Source: Gonapodya sp. JEL0774
Taxonomy: Eukaryota > Monoblepharomycota > Monoblepharidomycetes > Monoblepharidales > Gonapodyaceae
Assembly: GCA_027604505.1 (NCBI GenBank)
Contig: JADIIX010000005.1
Span: forward strand, 186,001-250,000
Length of the DNA: 64,000 nt
Reading direction: 5' to 3'
The translations under genes were made by a program, and so were the position numbers. This document shows, in pieces, positions 1 through 11,529 of the stretch. Within the stretch, counting starts at the first letter, position 1. Each line of letters opens with the position of its first letter. The notes under the pieces are model-generated. The model worked only from the letters and a program-made list of their open reading frames with translations. It was not told where the DNA came from and searched no databases.

Positions 1-89
1 ACCAAGTCCATGTCTTTGATGATGACATTGCCTCCAAGTTCGAATGTGAGCTTCTCGATTTCGATTGCGGGTGTGGATGAAGCCGTCAT
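1..89 (-). CDS. ABC-type ATPase, Caf16-like (5' end only)
   Basis: Only the first ~29 codons lie in the window; the gene runs off the left edge. On the minus strand an ATG at 89 opens a frame reading MTASSTPAIEIEKLTFELGG and then NVIIKDMDLV. This is the usual start of an ABC nucleotide-binding domain: the beta strand that opens the fold, followed by a segment like 'I-x-D-x-(D/N)-L' just before the Walker A loop. The stand-alone ABC protein Caf16, associated with the CCR4-NOT complex in yeast, starts in the same way with no membrane segment. Walker A itself is outside the window, so the family call rests on this short stretch. Any other soluble ABC ATPase is possible. Confidence 0.5.
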   Translation of the reverse strand, partial: MTASSTPAIEIEKLTFELGGNVIIKDMDL

Positions 90-987
90 TTGCAGTTGAG
101 GGGGGTGATTGCTGTGAAAGGTGGGATAAAGCAGAAGATTGCAAGTCTGAGAACGGAAGTTGTCGAGTGAAAATGGGTTTGCTTTTAAATCAACCAAGGG
201 CTGTGACTGTGAATGTGAATCGGCCTGGCGGTTGGGGAACCTGTATCGGTGCCACCCTGCCACCCTTCATCGGAGATAAAAACCAACCAATCAGAACGAC
301 TTTATCAGTATGTCTGTGGCGAGAATATTACAAAAACATCACGCCGAAAATTGTGATTGGATTGATTCAGAGCGGCAGTACTCGCCCAGATTACCTAAGA
401 ACGACACGTTATGCAGCAACCGAGTCATTTAGTTACGCTGTTGCACGATGGGTGGGCCGCCGGGAGCCGACTGACGGGCAGAATCTCAGTGTGAGAGTCG
501 GGATAAAGTCAGACAGTCTTCCGCGTCGGTAACTGCCGAACGGGCGGGTTCGTAGATTATTTTGACAGTTCCCCATATCATGGTGACACAGAAAGCTTCA
601 AGTATCGTGGAGATGAATCATTATTTGGGAGTCTGGAAGGATGAATGCTGATGAATGTAACACAATAAGAGACAGTGGTGTCTTCGGTTCCGCATTTCCA
701 TTCCCACAACTCTTCAAACAATGCAACTGTGGACACGCCAGGTTTCACTTCAACGCCGTTCCATTTCCCTATTCGATTCTTCTTCCTTGCTCCATTGATT
801 CCTTCCGCCCCATTGATTCTCTCCGGCGGTTCGGTGATCTTCTCTAACCTTCCAGAACCGTCCGGTTTCGAAACACCACGGCATCACGCAAGCCATCTCG
901 GTTACGCAAGCATCAGTCTTTATAAAGAAGCCCGAGTGCGATGTGTCTCCATCAACTCGTTTTCATCGAATCGAACGAAAGAAACAA
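90..987. promoter_or_regulatory. Divergent intergenic region with a TATA-like box before the PB1 gene
   Basis: About 900 bases separate the minus-strand ABC gene from the plus-strand PB1 gene, so both promoters should lie here. A TATA-like TATAAAG sits at 921-927, about 60 nt upstream of the ATG at 988. A pyrimidine-rich stretch lies at about 770-850. The open frames across 65-847 begin with non-ATG codons or are short and look like no known protein. No RNA gene was seen. Confidence 0.4.
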
Positions 988-2280
988 ATGTCTTCATTCA
1001 AAGTCTTCAACCCCGTGACGGGTGTCACCAGGAGGATCGCTGCGAGCGCTGATGCTGCGTGGGAAGATGTTGAGCAGCAAGTAAGTTGTCGCTCGCTCTT
1101 CTTTAATGCTGATATGCCCGCTCAAATCACGTACCTCGTCGTTCTCGTTGCCAATTTTGTTCAACTTCAGATCCGTACCATCTTCGCTGTTCCGCCCACA
1201 GACGCCATTGCTGTGACATACACGGATCACGACGGAGACGTTATCACCATCAGCACCACGCAAGAGTTCCGTGAGCTTGTTTCGTCCTCCACGTCAGTCA
1301 AGTTCGTGGTCACCACCTTGGCACCCAGCTCCAAGTCCAGCGAAAGCGATATCGACTTGGGCACTCCGAAATCAGACGTGGAGGCTAAGCGAGAGGGAGA
1401 ACGAACCTCAGCCGGGGAGGATGACAGTGCGGCGAGGAAGGACGATGAGGAGTGGGTGTTGGAACAGGTGCCCACTTCGGAAGCTGCGTCGGGTGAACCT
1501 GTCAACGTCGATGAATCGGAAAGCAATTCGAAAGAGGATGCAGAAGTCACAACTGACCGAGACGCACCAAACGATGAGCGTGAGAAGGTGAGCCGTCCCG
1601 TGCTCTCTGTTCATTTTCGTTCTTGTCTCACCTCCCGCCACTCTGAACTTCATCAGACAACTCTCGAGGACATCACTGCCTCTGAGGAATCTGCTTACCC
1701 TTCAGCCAACGGCGCGGTGGACCAGAAATCAATACTAGAGCCTGCAGAGACGGAGGTTGAGGCAAAGGAAGAGGCGACCGCTGAGAAGACAGCTGCGGGG
1801 GAGAGTCAACGTACAACGGCGGTCGACTCAGACAAGGACGCCGGCAAGAAGGCGGTGGACGATTCGGGGGAGAAGACTGGGACCGGAGAGTCACCAAAGA
1901 ATGGAGACGATGGGAAGGCAGAGTTCAGTCTCGAGGAAGAACTGGCAAAGGGCTTCGAAGAGGTACGGTTATTCTTGGGTTTCTTTCTGTCTGCTTCGTG
2001 AGACGCTAAATGTTTTTCCTCGTAATACGCGTAGCTCCTCGCCGCAACACTTCCCACTGCCTTCTCCTACCTCTCACACCTTTCTCGTGTCGCTGCCGAG
2101 CGTGAAAACTACTATCCAACCAGGGAGCGTGTCTACGTCTACCGCCGACCAGTGTATGCTTACCGTCCGCACCCTGTGGCGTTTTTCGGCAGGCCAGTTG
2201 TAGCGGGTGCGGGATCTTGCTGTGGAAGGAGGCAGGTTGTGGCGCATGTTCCGGGAGGAGGGTGTGCCAGGTGGTGCTGA
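988..2280 (+). CDS. PB1-domain protein with acidic disordered middle and Tyr/Arg-rich tail
   Basis: Four exons fit: 988-1080, 1171-1587, 1657-1962 and 2035-2280, giving 353 aa. The N-terminus (MSSFKVFNPVTGVTRRIAAS) and exon 2 (AIAVTYTDHDGDVITISTTQ, then EFRELV) form a PB1 fold. The acidic OPCA-like part 'YTDHDGDVITI' is the surface that usually pairs with a basic PB1 partner. After about residue 95 the chain is Glu/Ser/Asp-rich and probably disordered. The last exon encodes a possible helix and then a Tyr/Arg/Pro-rich tail (ERVYVYRRPVYAYRPHP). PB1 domains act as scaffolds in fungal polarity, NADPH-oxidase and autophagy complexes; which applies here cannot be told. The first two introns (90 and 69 nt) are multiples of three with no in-frame stop, so retention would still yield protein. 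The ATG at 988 was chosen because the domain begins there. Confidence 0.7.
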
Positions 2281-2735
2281 GGTGGCATTCTGGGAGAGGT
2301 GGAAGGGAGTTTTTGGAAGCAGTAAGCAGTACTTAAACCGTAAATGATGTTTTGTACACAATAATGTTATTGGATTTGAGTTGAAGATACATTTACTTGA
2401 TGAGTTATCAAAACAAATCCATGTTCAAGTGAAGAAGGATTCTCACACGAACTAATTGTCCCATTCCGCGATGCTGAAACAGAAAGACGATGGAGCGAGC
2501 CAACCGTTCACGTACCAATGAAGGAAGTGTCTGGTAAGAAAGGCGAGTCAAAATTTGTAATAACTCTATCCTGTTATTCCCAGAGTCATAGTTGAGGTGA
2601 TATTACGTACATACAGAGCAAGTGAGCAAGTGAGTAAGGGAGGCAGATCGGGGTTATGGGTCTGAGACCCTGAGCTCCCACATATATCAAAAACATGCAT
2701 TGGCTCAATTACCCCAAAGCAAGCATTTGGCAACG
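2281..2735. other. Intergenic, no gene seen
   Basis: This holds the 3' region of the PB1 gene and the upstream region of the next one. It is AT-richer than its flanks. No open frame with protein-like composition and no RNA gene was found. Confidence 0.4.
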
Positions 2736-5005
2736 ATGTTGGGCAAGGACGATCTGTTTGACTCGCCACCGGTCGAATTTCATCCCTTGCGCATCTCAAG
2801 ACTTTGTCAAGGCAAGCGAGGCAAACGCCCAAATGTGATTTCAGAGAACATCCGAGTCGGAGCTTTAGGCTCGCCAAAAAACACAATCTACTACGATGGA
2901 AAAGGGGAAGGAGCTCTCTGGAGCTTTGATATTGACATCGATATCGCATGCCCTGGCGAGAGCTGTTCATGCGTGGTGCTCACACAACCGGTGAGCTCAC
3001 TCCCCAAGCCTTACTTCCGATGCCTGATTTCCGATGGAACTAAAGTAGCTGCTATTCAGTTTACAGTAAGGCTGCACGTGTTTTGCCCATCAACAAGCGA
3101 GGGGAGGCTTGTAGATCTCCCTCTGGGAGGGGGAACGTACGAATGGGAAGCTCCTCCGCAAGTGCAAGTGCAGGTGCACAGCTCTGAGACTATTATTTCT
3201 TTCAATCTGGAGGCGAAGCAAAAAATATCTGTTCCAGGAACTCTTCGGAAGTATGCGGCCTTTGAGATCCGTGCTGCAGAATCCCCCTATCGTTGGGTCA
3301 CCTCTCTTTTTCATTATCGAAGTTGGGATGTAAAGAAGGTTAGAAATTCTGGCGACGGAACTTCTTCTCCGCTTTGGCTGTGTCCTATACTTAAAAACCA
3401 ACAGCGGGACCGAGCTCAAGACGTGGAGCTTCTTCGCTTTGTCGGATTGGTGAATGGGAGAATCATCGGAACACGGGATTCTCTTCTTACAATAACTGAG
3501 TGGGTCGGAATTGTTTGAAAACAACGGTTGCTGACTTGAACACTGATTTATTTCTGCTATATTGTGTGTACTACCTTCATGTGGACGAGAAAAGTGTCAG
3601 TGAGTTCTGTGCAGCATCAAGTAAGCGTTGTTGTGATTCATCACCTTCCACAAACAGTTCCACCTGCCCAACTCCCATTCAATACATCCGAAAACCTCCT
3701 AACTACATTAATCCAGACCCCAGTATCACAGACGACGTATTTGGGTCCGTCGTTTCAAATTCCCATTCCATCCCCTGATCAAGTTTGTCCACCAATCCAA
3801 TCGCCAACTCAACCGACGAACAATGTGATCCCTTTCATCGAACCTCTTGGACCAATGGCAATGGTGGTTCAGTCATCGATTGGGCCTCCTACACCTTTCC
3901 TGCAGAGCAGAACCCCGGTTTTGCACAGTCTGCACCCCAGTTGTGCGACGACTCGATCTTATCCAGCAGTGGATATATTCGGAGACAACATATCTTGTGA
4001 GTGATGTAATAGTTTATAAACGTTGTGGAATTGGCGAAGTCGAATCCAAAAGAGTTTTTAGGTGTTTCTTCCCAACTATTGCTTGAGAAGGTGGACGGTA
4101 CAACCCAGGAACTATGCATTCTTCAGAAAGAAACGAGCGTTAATGGCTTGATGGCTATTTTTCCCTTGGAGAATGAGGAATGTGAAGTAAATGTCTGTGT
4201 ACGCACCTTGATAAATGGCGTTTGGGTGGGCTCAGAGGAAGGTGTTCGCTTTCGTTACGTGAATAGTGAGTGTCAGGTGATTGTATGTTGGAACCACATC
4301 TCAAATCAGCTTTTACAGTTGCAAAACTGTTGGAAGCCGAAAGCTTGAGAGTCGAAAATCAGAAGCATTTGGCAAAAATCGGTTCACTCTATGGAGAAAT
4401 ACAATTCCTTTCTGACTTCCTTCAAAAAAACTTCCAATCTGGTAAGTGTGCGAGCCTTTTGCTTGAGGCATGACTGCTCACGTGGATTGCAGGCATCGGG
4501 CACCCTCCTTCAAGTATACAACAGCTTGGTTACTGCCGTTACGCACCTCGATGGAGAAACTCCGATCACCTGCAAGGCGTCTCAGCCTTGAAACAGGGTA
4601 CCAGAATCGTGGTTACCCTAGTGGACTTCGTGATCGTCAACTTGTCGGAGTTCTGGTAAGGCATCACAAGGGTTGGGACTTTCTTGGTCGCTGAGTAATT
4701 TTCAATTAATTTGTTAAATTTTTGTATTTTTTCTTTTGTATTTCTAGGCATTCTATTGTGTCCGGTGAACGTCCGCTGTATGGTTTCTGGATACCCATCG
4801 TATACATTCAAGACGGTGTGGTGACTAGAGCGTTTATCCAGCACGATGCAGTTTTCGGGCCTGAAGAGTGCAGTTTGCTCGGAAGAATCTGGAGGATTCT
4901 CGCTTATAGATTTGTGGAAAACAACGCGGAAGCATTTACCATTTACCATGGCAAATCTACCCTACACCGTCTCTTAGATGAGATTCATAACCTGGATGAT
5001 TCGGG
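2736..5005 (+). CDS. Hypothetical multi-exon protein, family not recognised (approximate model)
   Basis: Several plus-strand blocks read like protein but lie in different frames, as exons would. Block one is 2736-3500 (MLGKDDLFDSPPVEFHPLRI, later SVPGTLRKYAAFEIRAAESP). Block two is about 3640-3995, a Pro/Thr/Ser-rich linker. Block three is about 4025-4440 (EFLGVSSQLLLEKVDGTTQE, then a probable helix AKLLEAESLRVENQKHLAKI). Block four is about 4480-4690. Block five is 4748-5005 (FWIPIVYIQDGVVTRAFIQH, later GKSTLHRLLDEIHNLDD). The last block ends at a good donor (GGTATGTTG near 5005) followed by a CTAAC branch site and a TTTTGCAG acceptor near 5095. No family is recognised. Exon joins are not proven, the 3' end is unclear, and splicing from 5005 does not enter the kinase frame downstream. 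It could be a separate gene or a 5' part of the kinase gene. Confidence 0.4.
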
Positions 5006-5272
5006 TATGTTGTCGTCAAATTCAGTGTTCCGCGTCAAGCTAACTTTCCGTTCACACATCCCCCACTGCTTCAAGTACCCGACCAATTTTGCAGGGAGAA
5101 GTTGTTTGGTACGCTTGTGCCCTCCCCCTCCCATCCGCCTCCACCCCTCCAGCCCCGCCCCACCCCAACAACCACCCAACCCACTCACAACCCTCTCCTC
5201 AAAAACTACATCCCCCTCCTCGTACCTTACGGCCAACCCGGCGCCCGGCAACCTCCCAACCCGTTTTGGCAG

Positions 5273-8200
5273 ATGTTTGGTTCGGTTGGAGCGGGCGGGG
5301 TGGGCGGTGGTGGTGGAGGGAACGACAACGTGGGTGGGCGAGGTGGCAGTATGGCGTACACCTCGTTCCCACCACCCTCGGGCACCACCGCGTCGGATGT
5401 CACCCCCGGAACCGCGGCAGGCGCGGTGCCGCGGCCCGACCGCGTCAAACACCTCTGGGCCGCCGTGGCCTCTGCCTCTTCTGCTGGCGGAGAACGCAGG
5501 TCGAATAGTGTGGCCATCGCGGGCGATGGGGGCGAGGCAGGGGTGGAGGGGGGGGAGTATGGGTTCGGTGGTGTGGCAGGGGTGGGGATGGGTGCGGCTC
5601 AGATGCACGTGCACGCGCACGCGCACGCGCAGATGCAGATGCAGCAGGTGCAGATCGCCCAGATGGCCCAGATGCCGGCGCAGGCCGTGCAGTACCACAT
5701 GACCTACCAGCAGCAGGTACAGCAGCAGCACCAGCATGGACAAGGCCAGCTGGTCCAGGAGCAGTATCACCCGGGACACCAGTACGCGCATAGAGTGGGG
5801 GGTGGGGGGGAGCATGGGCAGGGTCAAGGCCAGGGCCAGGGACAGGGACAGGCCCGGGAAGGTGCTGGTGGTGGCGGCGGCCCGCAGAGGAGGCCCAGGT
5901 CTGTGTCAACGTATGATGGAAGTGGGTCTGCGCCGCCCCAGCCTGCACCGCCCACCCCAGCCTCCCCCGCCGGCCCGCACCCAAGCCACCCCCGCCCCCC
6001 CGGGACCCGTCCCCACCCGCACCGGATCGGCCCGTACGATGTCGGCCGAGTTTTGGGCCACGGGTCGACGGGGAAAGTGTACTTGGGCACCCACGTGGAG
6101 ACTGGGCAGAGGGTGGCCATAAAGATTATTCCGAGGGGGGTGGAGGGGGGGAGCGGGGCGGGTGGGGGTGGGGAACTGGGAGCGGGGAGGGGGCAAGTGG
6201 AGGAGGAGGTGAAGGAGGCCAACAGGAAACTGGAGAGGGAGGTGACGCTCATGAAGCTCATTCGGCATCCGAACGTGATGGAGTTGTACGATGTGTACGA
6301 GACCGAGCGGGAGCTGTGAGTGTGGTGCGCGGCGGGGCGGGGGCCGGGATCGGGGTGTGGGAGTGGAGTAGACGGCGCGCTCACTCACTCACTCACGTAC
6401 CACGACGTTCATCCCACAAAGGTACCTCATTCTCGAGTACGTCCCCGGCGGCGAACTGTTCGACCACCTCGTCAAGCGTGGCAGGTTGCCGGAACACGAG
6501 GCGCTGAACTTCTTCCAGCAGATCGTGTACGCTGTGAGGTGGTGCCATGGGTGTATGGTGTGGTACGTGGAGTAGGCGGGGTGGCAGGGGTGGTTGGTGG
6601 GCGGTTTCACTTTTCAATTCTCAATTGCTCCCCCACCCGCCACCCCGAACCCCCTCACAACCAACAGCCACCGCGACCTCAAACCAGAAAACATCCTCCT
6701 CACCCCACCCACCCCCACCTCCTCCCGCCGCATCAAGATCGCCGACTTTGGTATGGCCTCCACCTCGTTCGCGGGCCGCATGCTCCTCACATCGTGCGGG
6801 TCGCCGCACTACGCGAGCCCCGAGATTATCCGCGGCGTGGCCTACGACGGTGCCACGGCCGATATTTGGAGCCTCGGGGTGATATTGTTCGCGTTGTTGA
6901 CGGGGAACTTGCCGTTTGATGATGAGAATATTAAGAGGTTGTTGCAGAAGGTGGGTTGTTGGCGGGGTGGAAGCGGTTGTGGTGGGAAAGATCCGCACCG
7001 CGCTACTGTTCCCGTCTCGGTTTGCCCCTGCCCCCGCCCCCGCCATCACCGTGGCATTATCTCATTTCTCATGTTTCGATGGGGTTTCCCCTGCTCAACA
7101 GGTCAAGTCGGGCGTGTACGTCATACCGGATTGGGTCCCTCGGGAGGCCGCGGATCTCATCAAGAGGATCTTGGTTGTCGATCCGAACAGGAGGTTGACG
7201 GTGGGTTGGGAGGGCTGGGGACGATAAGGGGTGATGAATCGTGAACTGATGGGCTTGGCTGGTGGCTTGCTGTGTTCCCCCGCGCGATCCGATTCGATCC
7301 AGATGGATGGAATCATCCAACACCCCTGGTTCCGCTCCCGCTCGCCTCCCTCCTACCTCGTGCACCACATGGATCCCACCGTGGAGCTCGTGGATCTCCA
7401 CTCGGCCATCCCTCAGTCCAACATCGACCACGAAGTGGTGGAGATGCTAGTCTTGCTGGGACTGGGAGACGAACAGGGGGTGAAAATGGATAGGGAGAGG
7501 AGGAGGGAGACTTTGGTGAGGAGGTTGGGGACGTATGGGTAAGTGGTTTTATGTCGCGGTTTCGGGTTTCGATGTGCGGGGTGTCTCAAAGAGAGTTCGG
7601 CGTTGTTTTCTACTGATCGGTTGTAGAGACCACCCTTACGATCCGTACGAGAAGGTGTTTTACCACCTCTTGCTCAAGAGGAAGAGAGACGCGCTCGAGA
7701 ACTACGACGTGGGGAAGGATGCAGTGTACGAGAGGGAAGGTGGGTGGATCAGCCGATCGTCGAGGTTGTCGAACGTGTGAACTCAACACTACTCGATCGC
7801 ATTCATGCGTTGTTGTGTTGACCACATCATCTAGGCGGACCCCGTCGCCGTCGGGACTCGCTCAGTCCGGGATCCCCGTTCCTCGAAGCCCACATCGCTG
7901 TCAGTCAACACGCGTCGGACTTTATCGATTCTGCGCGTACCACGTTGGTGTTAGACTCGAGTGGAGATCTGTCCGCGAGACCGAGGTCCTACATGGATCC
8001 TCAAAACTCGGAACGGGTGACGACACTGCTGGCAGCCATGACGGCTCAGAACCAAAACCAAACACACGGTAGCGCTGCTGTAGGCACTGCTGGCGCTCTT
8101 AGCGGTGCTCAGGCACCAGCCCCGCAGCAGTGGGTTGAGCGGGTGAAGAAGGACGAGTCTCAGGCCACACTCATCAACGAGAGTGGGGCGGACTACTCGG

Positions 8201-9377
8201 GGGTGGCGGACTCGGGGGTGGCGGACTCTGGGGTGGCGGACTCGGGGATGGCCGATGTGTCCGCAACGCAGTTCAGGACCGGAGCAGCAGCCGAGCATGG
8301 ATTGCCGCCGCCGGCATCGCCTGGTGCGGCAGGTGCGCCTTGCAGGGAGCAGTTTGAGCAGTCGCCACCTACGATCCAAGTTCCTAGTACGATCCGGGAC
8401 GAACCAGCCTCGACTCTTCCCGAGAGTGAACTGATGTCCGGGAACGGCAAGGTGGAAGAACGCGATGCGGATCTTGTGCAAGCTATGGAGTTTGAGATGC
8501 CGAGCAAGAGGGCGCAGAGGGCTCAAATAGATGGAATGGAAGGCGTGGTGAGCCGCGGCCAAGGTATTTTGTGGATCAGAGAATCCAACTACCTGAAACA
8601 GCTTTATCCCATCGAATTATCTGACGCTCCCTGCTTCCCCAGCCATTGCCACAACTTCTCGGTCTGGTGGCGTTGGGGCTGACGCAGTTGAAACTCCGAA
8701 CCGCTCTTGGTTCGCCATTACGAATTTATTCCAGTGGAAAGCCGACTCGTACGAGCTGGTTGCGGAATTCTCTGGTGTGTGGAGCGAGGACATATCTGGT
8801 ATCGTGAAAGATACTCTTGCGGTGAGGATCCCTTCTCCAGATGGTTAGTCAAGATCAGCTGTAGCAGATGTTCGTTCGCTGGTACTGCTCTAGCAAGCGC
8901 GCGTCAAGTCTCAGAAGCGATCTAGCGGTATGGGATACAAGTGCAAGTGGGACGGAATGCCCGCTTCCGAGCGTGCATCTCAGCTACCCGGATACGGCTC
9001 CACGGACGGTCGTCCGCCCATGGTGGAAGATCTACAGTTCGTCAAGTTCAAGGTGGATTATTCCCCCGTGATGACTGAATGGACCGGATCGAGTTCTCCT
9101 GGGAAAAGATTGTGGAGAGTTATATTCACACAGCAGCAAGGTGAACCCTTTGTGTACAGTGCTTCTCAATCGCACACTAACATTGGACCGCGGATGCCGC
9201 TTATTGTTAGGCTCGTCTTCATCTCTTTTATTTTGTTTCCACAACCTCGCCTCAGCGTGGGCGCAGCTCCCCGAGATCGAAATCATCTCGTCGACCCCTC
9301 ACGCACAAAACCCACAGCCCGTTGCCACACCTCCAACTGGGAGTAGTCGAGTGAATGGCGACCGTCATTTGTACTAG
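5273..9377 (+). CDS. Ser/Thr protein kinase, Gin4/Hsl1 (NIM1-type) with C-terminal KA1-like domain
   Basis: Ten exons keep frame: 5273-6315, 6422-6562, 6668-6950, 7102-7200, 7303-7538, 7627-7739, 7835-8563, 8643-8821, 8915-9140 and 9256-9377. A ~250-residue Gly/Gln/Pro-rich N-terminus precedes the kinase domain: glycine loop [13 protein letters not shown], catalytic lysine in [21 protein letters not shown] in IADFGMAST, and GSPHYASPE. After the kinase comes [20 protein letters not shown], a segment typical of fungal NIM1-family kinases, then a long disordered region. The C-terminus ([20 protein letters not shown]... [10 protein letters not shown]) resembles the membrane-binding KA1 domain. 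Family members act at the septin collar and bud/hyphal neck to relay cell shape to the cell cycle. The translated start is uncertain: 5273 is the first in-frame ATG, 5351 is another, and an acceptor near 5095 could join an upstream exon. The intron before 8915 is the least certain. Confidence 0.8.
5612..5856 (+). repeat. His/Gln and Gly-Gln simple-sequence tracts in kinase N-terminus
   Basis: Short tandem codon repeats encode [14 protein letters not shown] at about 5609-5650, runs of Gln and His to about 5740, and alternating Gly-Gln ([10 protein letters not shown]) at about 5817-5855. Such tracts are prone to length variation and suggest a disordered N-terminus. The surrounding DNA is very GC-rich compared with the sequence upstream of 5090. 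Confidence 0.7.
8188..8252 (+). repeat. 15-nt tandem repeat encoding GVADS units
   Basis: A 15-nt unit (about gcggactcgggggtg) is repeated roughly four times with one or two changes, giving [19 protein letters not shown] in the disordered linker between the kinase and KA1-like domains. It is coding and in frame. Copy number may vary between strains. Confidence 0.75.
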
Positions 9378-9722
9378 TCAACTTTGTGCGAGACACTCCA
9401 TTCCGTTGTGCAGGAGCGGAAGTATGGCTTTGTAGGGAGTACGAGGGTGGTTGCATGATATTGCAACGGAGCATCTTGAAATATCGAGAGCCGGTGTTCG
9501 AACGATTCCCCATTTCGTTTTTGCTTTATCTTGATGTATGTTATTGCTGTGGGTATCTTTGGATTCTGAATGCCGCGAGCATTTCATTCGCACTGCAAAA
9601 GATTCAGTATATGATATTACACTGGCTCCCCAGAGCCAAGTCTTTCACAATCACACTCTCAAATCCTTGTACTCTGCAAAAGGACTTGAGTGCGCTGTGT
9701 TAATTGAAACACTTGGATCGAC
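9378..9722. other. Intergenic, no gene seen
   Basis: This region lies between the kinase stop and the next ATG. Open frames here (for example from 9538) have no recognisable content and are treated as chance. It should hold the kinase terminator and the promoter of the F-box-like gene. Confidence 0.35.
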
Positions 9723-11215
9723 ATGGACACTCTCCCCCTCGAGACCCTCCACCCCATCTTCCGCCTCCACCCTCCCTGCACTTTCTATGGCATCATTCCC
9801 CGCCTGTCTCGGTTCTTTCGAAACGCCCATCTCTGCGCGATACCAGGATGTCCGGGAGACACTGTCACGATCGACGTTCCTGTCTTGCTCGAGGACTGCT
9901 CGGTAGCAAAGCGAACCCAAGTTCCGCGAAAACGCCCTACTTTGGAAGCCCACGCGCATGCAGCGCGAAAATTGCAGTCTAAGCCTGTTTTGAAATCATT
10001 TCGGGCTCATGGCACCATCCGGAGAGGTGGTGTGGGCGGCGTGGAGCGCACGACGGGTGGTCAGCCGGTGTCTGTCCGGAGGTTGCTGGTTAGGTGCACC
10101 ATCAACTATGCATGAGGAGACTTTGTGACTGTTGCACGCGACCTTTTTCGATGAGCAGGTCCGACTTATCGCTCAATCCCGGACTCGCATCATTTACTCG
10201 CAGCTGAGGATCGATATGTCGGAGTTGGTCCTGAAAACTGACAGAGTGATTGCCAAACTCGTGGCAAGAATGCATCAGGCCTTCGACTTTGTCAGAGAAC
10301 ACAGTATCCGCGAATTGTGGTTGAGTGACCCAAATTGCATGAGGATCATAGGAGAGTTTATGCCATTGGAGATGACAGTGAACTCTGTTAAATCGATAAC
10401 CTCCACTCCAAATGCCTTGTCAGAAAGCGATTTTGCATTGCTGGGGGAGCTTTCTCGCTCGCTTCCCCCGTGCTACCACATTCCGTGGGCCGCTATTGTA
10501 CCCCATGGGCTTGAACCTTAAACCACAACTAAATCGCCTTGTGAGATTCATACATGAGGCCCGAAAGCGGTCAATAACAGCACTCAAGGTAGCGTGGGAG
10601 GATCAAATCCCTTGGCTGGAAATGGGTGTTGAGGAAGATGAAATCCGATTCCATTTGCTGTCGGCACCATCAATCTGTCCGAACCTGAGCAAGCTCGGAG
10701 TCTTGCCGCTATTCAGTGATATTTGGGACAAGTTTGTGTCTGACCATCTGTCCTTGGAATCTTTACGAGGTCTGTCACAACTGCGAAAACTCCACATCAT
10801 GCTTATGGCAGTGGGGCTTGATTCTGCACCATCACGCGAACATGTGTCAGACCTCTTCAACAGAATCATACTACAACTTATACCAGGCCTGCAAGCAGTT
10901 GTTGTCTCATTCGACTTTCGACCAGTATCTGATCAGGAAGACCATGATGACCCACCTTTAATCAAGGACGCAGGCTTTGGCCTGCCATATTTCCTTGACT
11001 TTCTGATCCGTCACTTTGATGACACGAGCCTCAACCATAATTGGAGCGCTGCAGAATGCACACGAATTGTAGAGCTTGAAATATTGGCCCGAGGGAATGG
11101 TCACAAACCAGAGCGGCTACATCTGTACACCACACACCCGGACTGGCCAAAACCAATTCAGGACTGGAATAGGCGCTTATGTGCAGTCATTGCTAACGGG
11201 AAGAGGCGGGCATAA
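9723..11215 (+). CDS. F-box-like protein with a frame break (possible assembly indel)
   Basis: The ATG at 9723 opens MDTLPLETLHPIFRLHPPCT, which fits the 'LP-x-E-(I/T)-L-x-x-IF' start of an F-box, followed by a basic region. A short intron probably ends at the GATGAGCAG acceptor near 10157, leading into QVRLIAQSRTRIIYSQLRID. That frame closes at 10521. The downstream protein-like frame (LNRLVRFIHEARKRSITALK, later LRGLSQLRKLHIMLMAVGLD) runs to the stop at 11215 and looks like the leucine-rich part of an F-box/LRR protein. The switch lies near a run of five C at 10465-10469 with no clear intron. It is either a homopolymer miscount, a cryptic intron ending near 10558, or a pseudogene. F-box proteins choose substrates for SCF ubiquitin ligases; no substrate can be inferred. 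Family call is moderate. Confidence 0.5.
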
Positions 11216-11529
11216 TGATGATTCGAGCAAGCTGTGGCTGAACTATAGAAGAACACCTGAATGCGATCACTTAAGTCTTGCATAAAGGTTGGAAAGGAAT
11301 TCGGAATATGTCATCTAACTGTCACTAGATGTATTTTATGAGTTTACTACTTGCTCAGCACTCCAATCATCTTGTGTACTGGTCAGTCGCGGTGACGGTC
11401 CATGAATACTAGTTCAATTTGAACGCAACGCACCACCGCCAGGACACGACTCACCGCTCCAAAAGATCTCAATTCATTTCTTTGCGCACTTTGATCACAT
11501 GAACCTGTTCCCTTCCTCTGTGTCCCCGT

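Noticed and set aside
4985-5984. Long minus-strand frames opposite the kinase N-terminus
   Set aside because: They reflect the GC-rich, repeat-biased DNA of the Gly/Gln-rich exon; composition is His/Leu/Pro low complexity and no motif is present.
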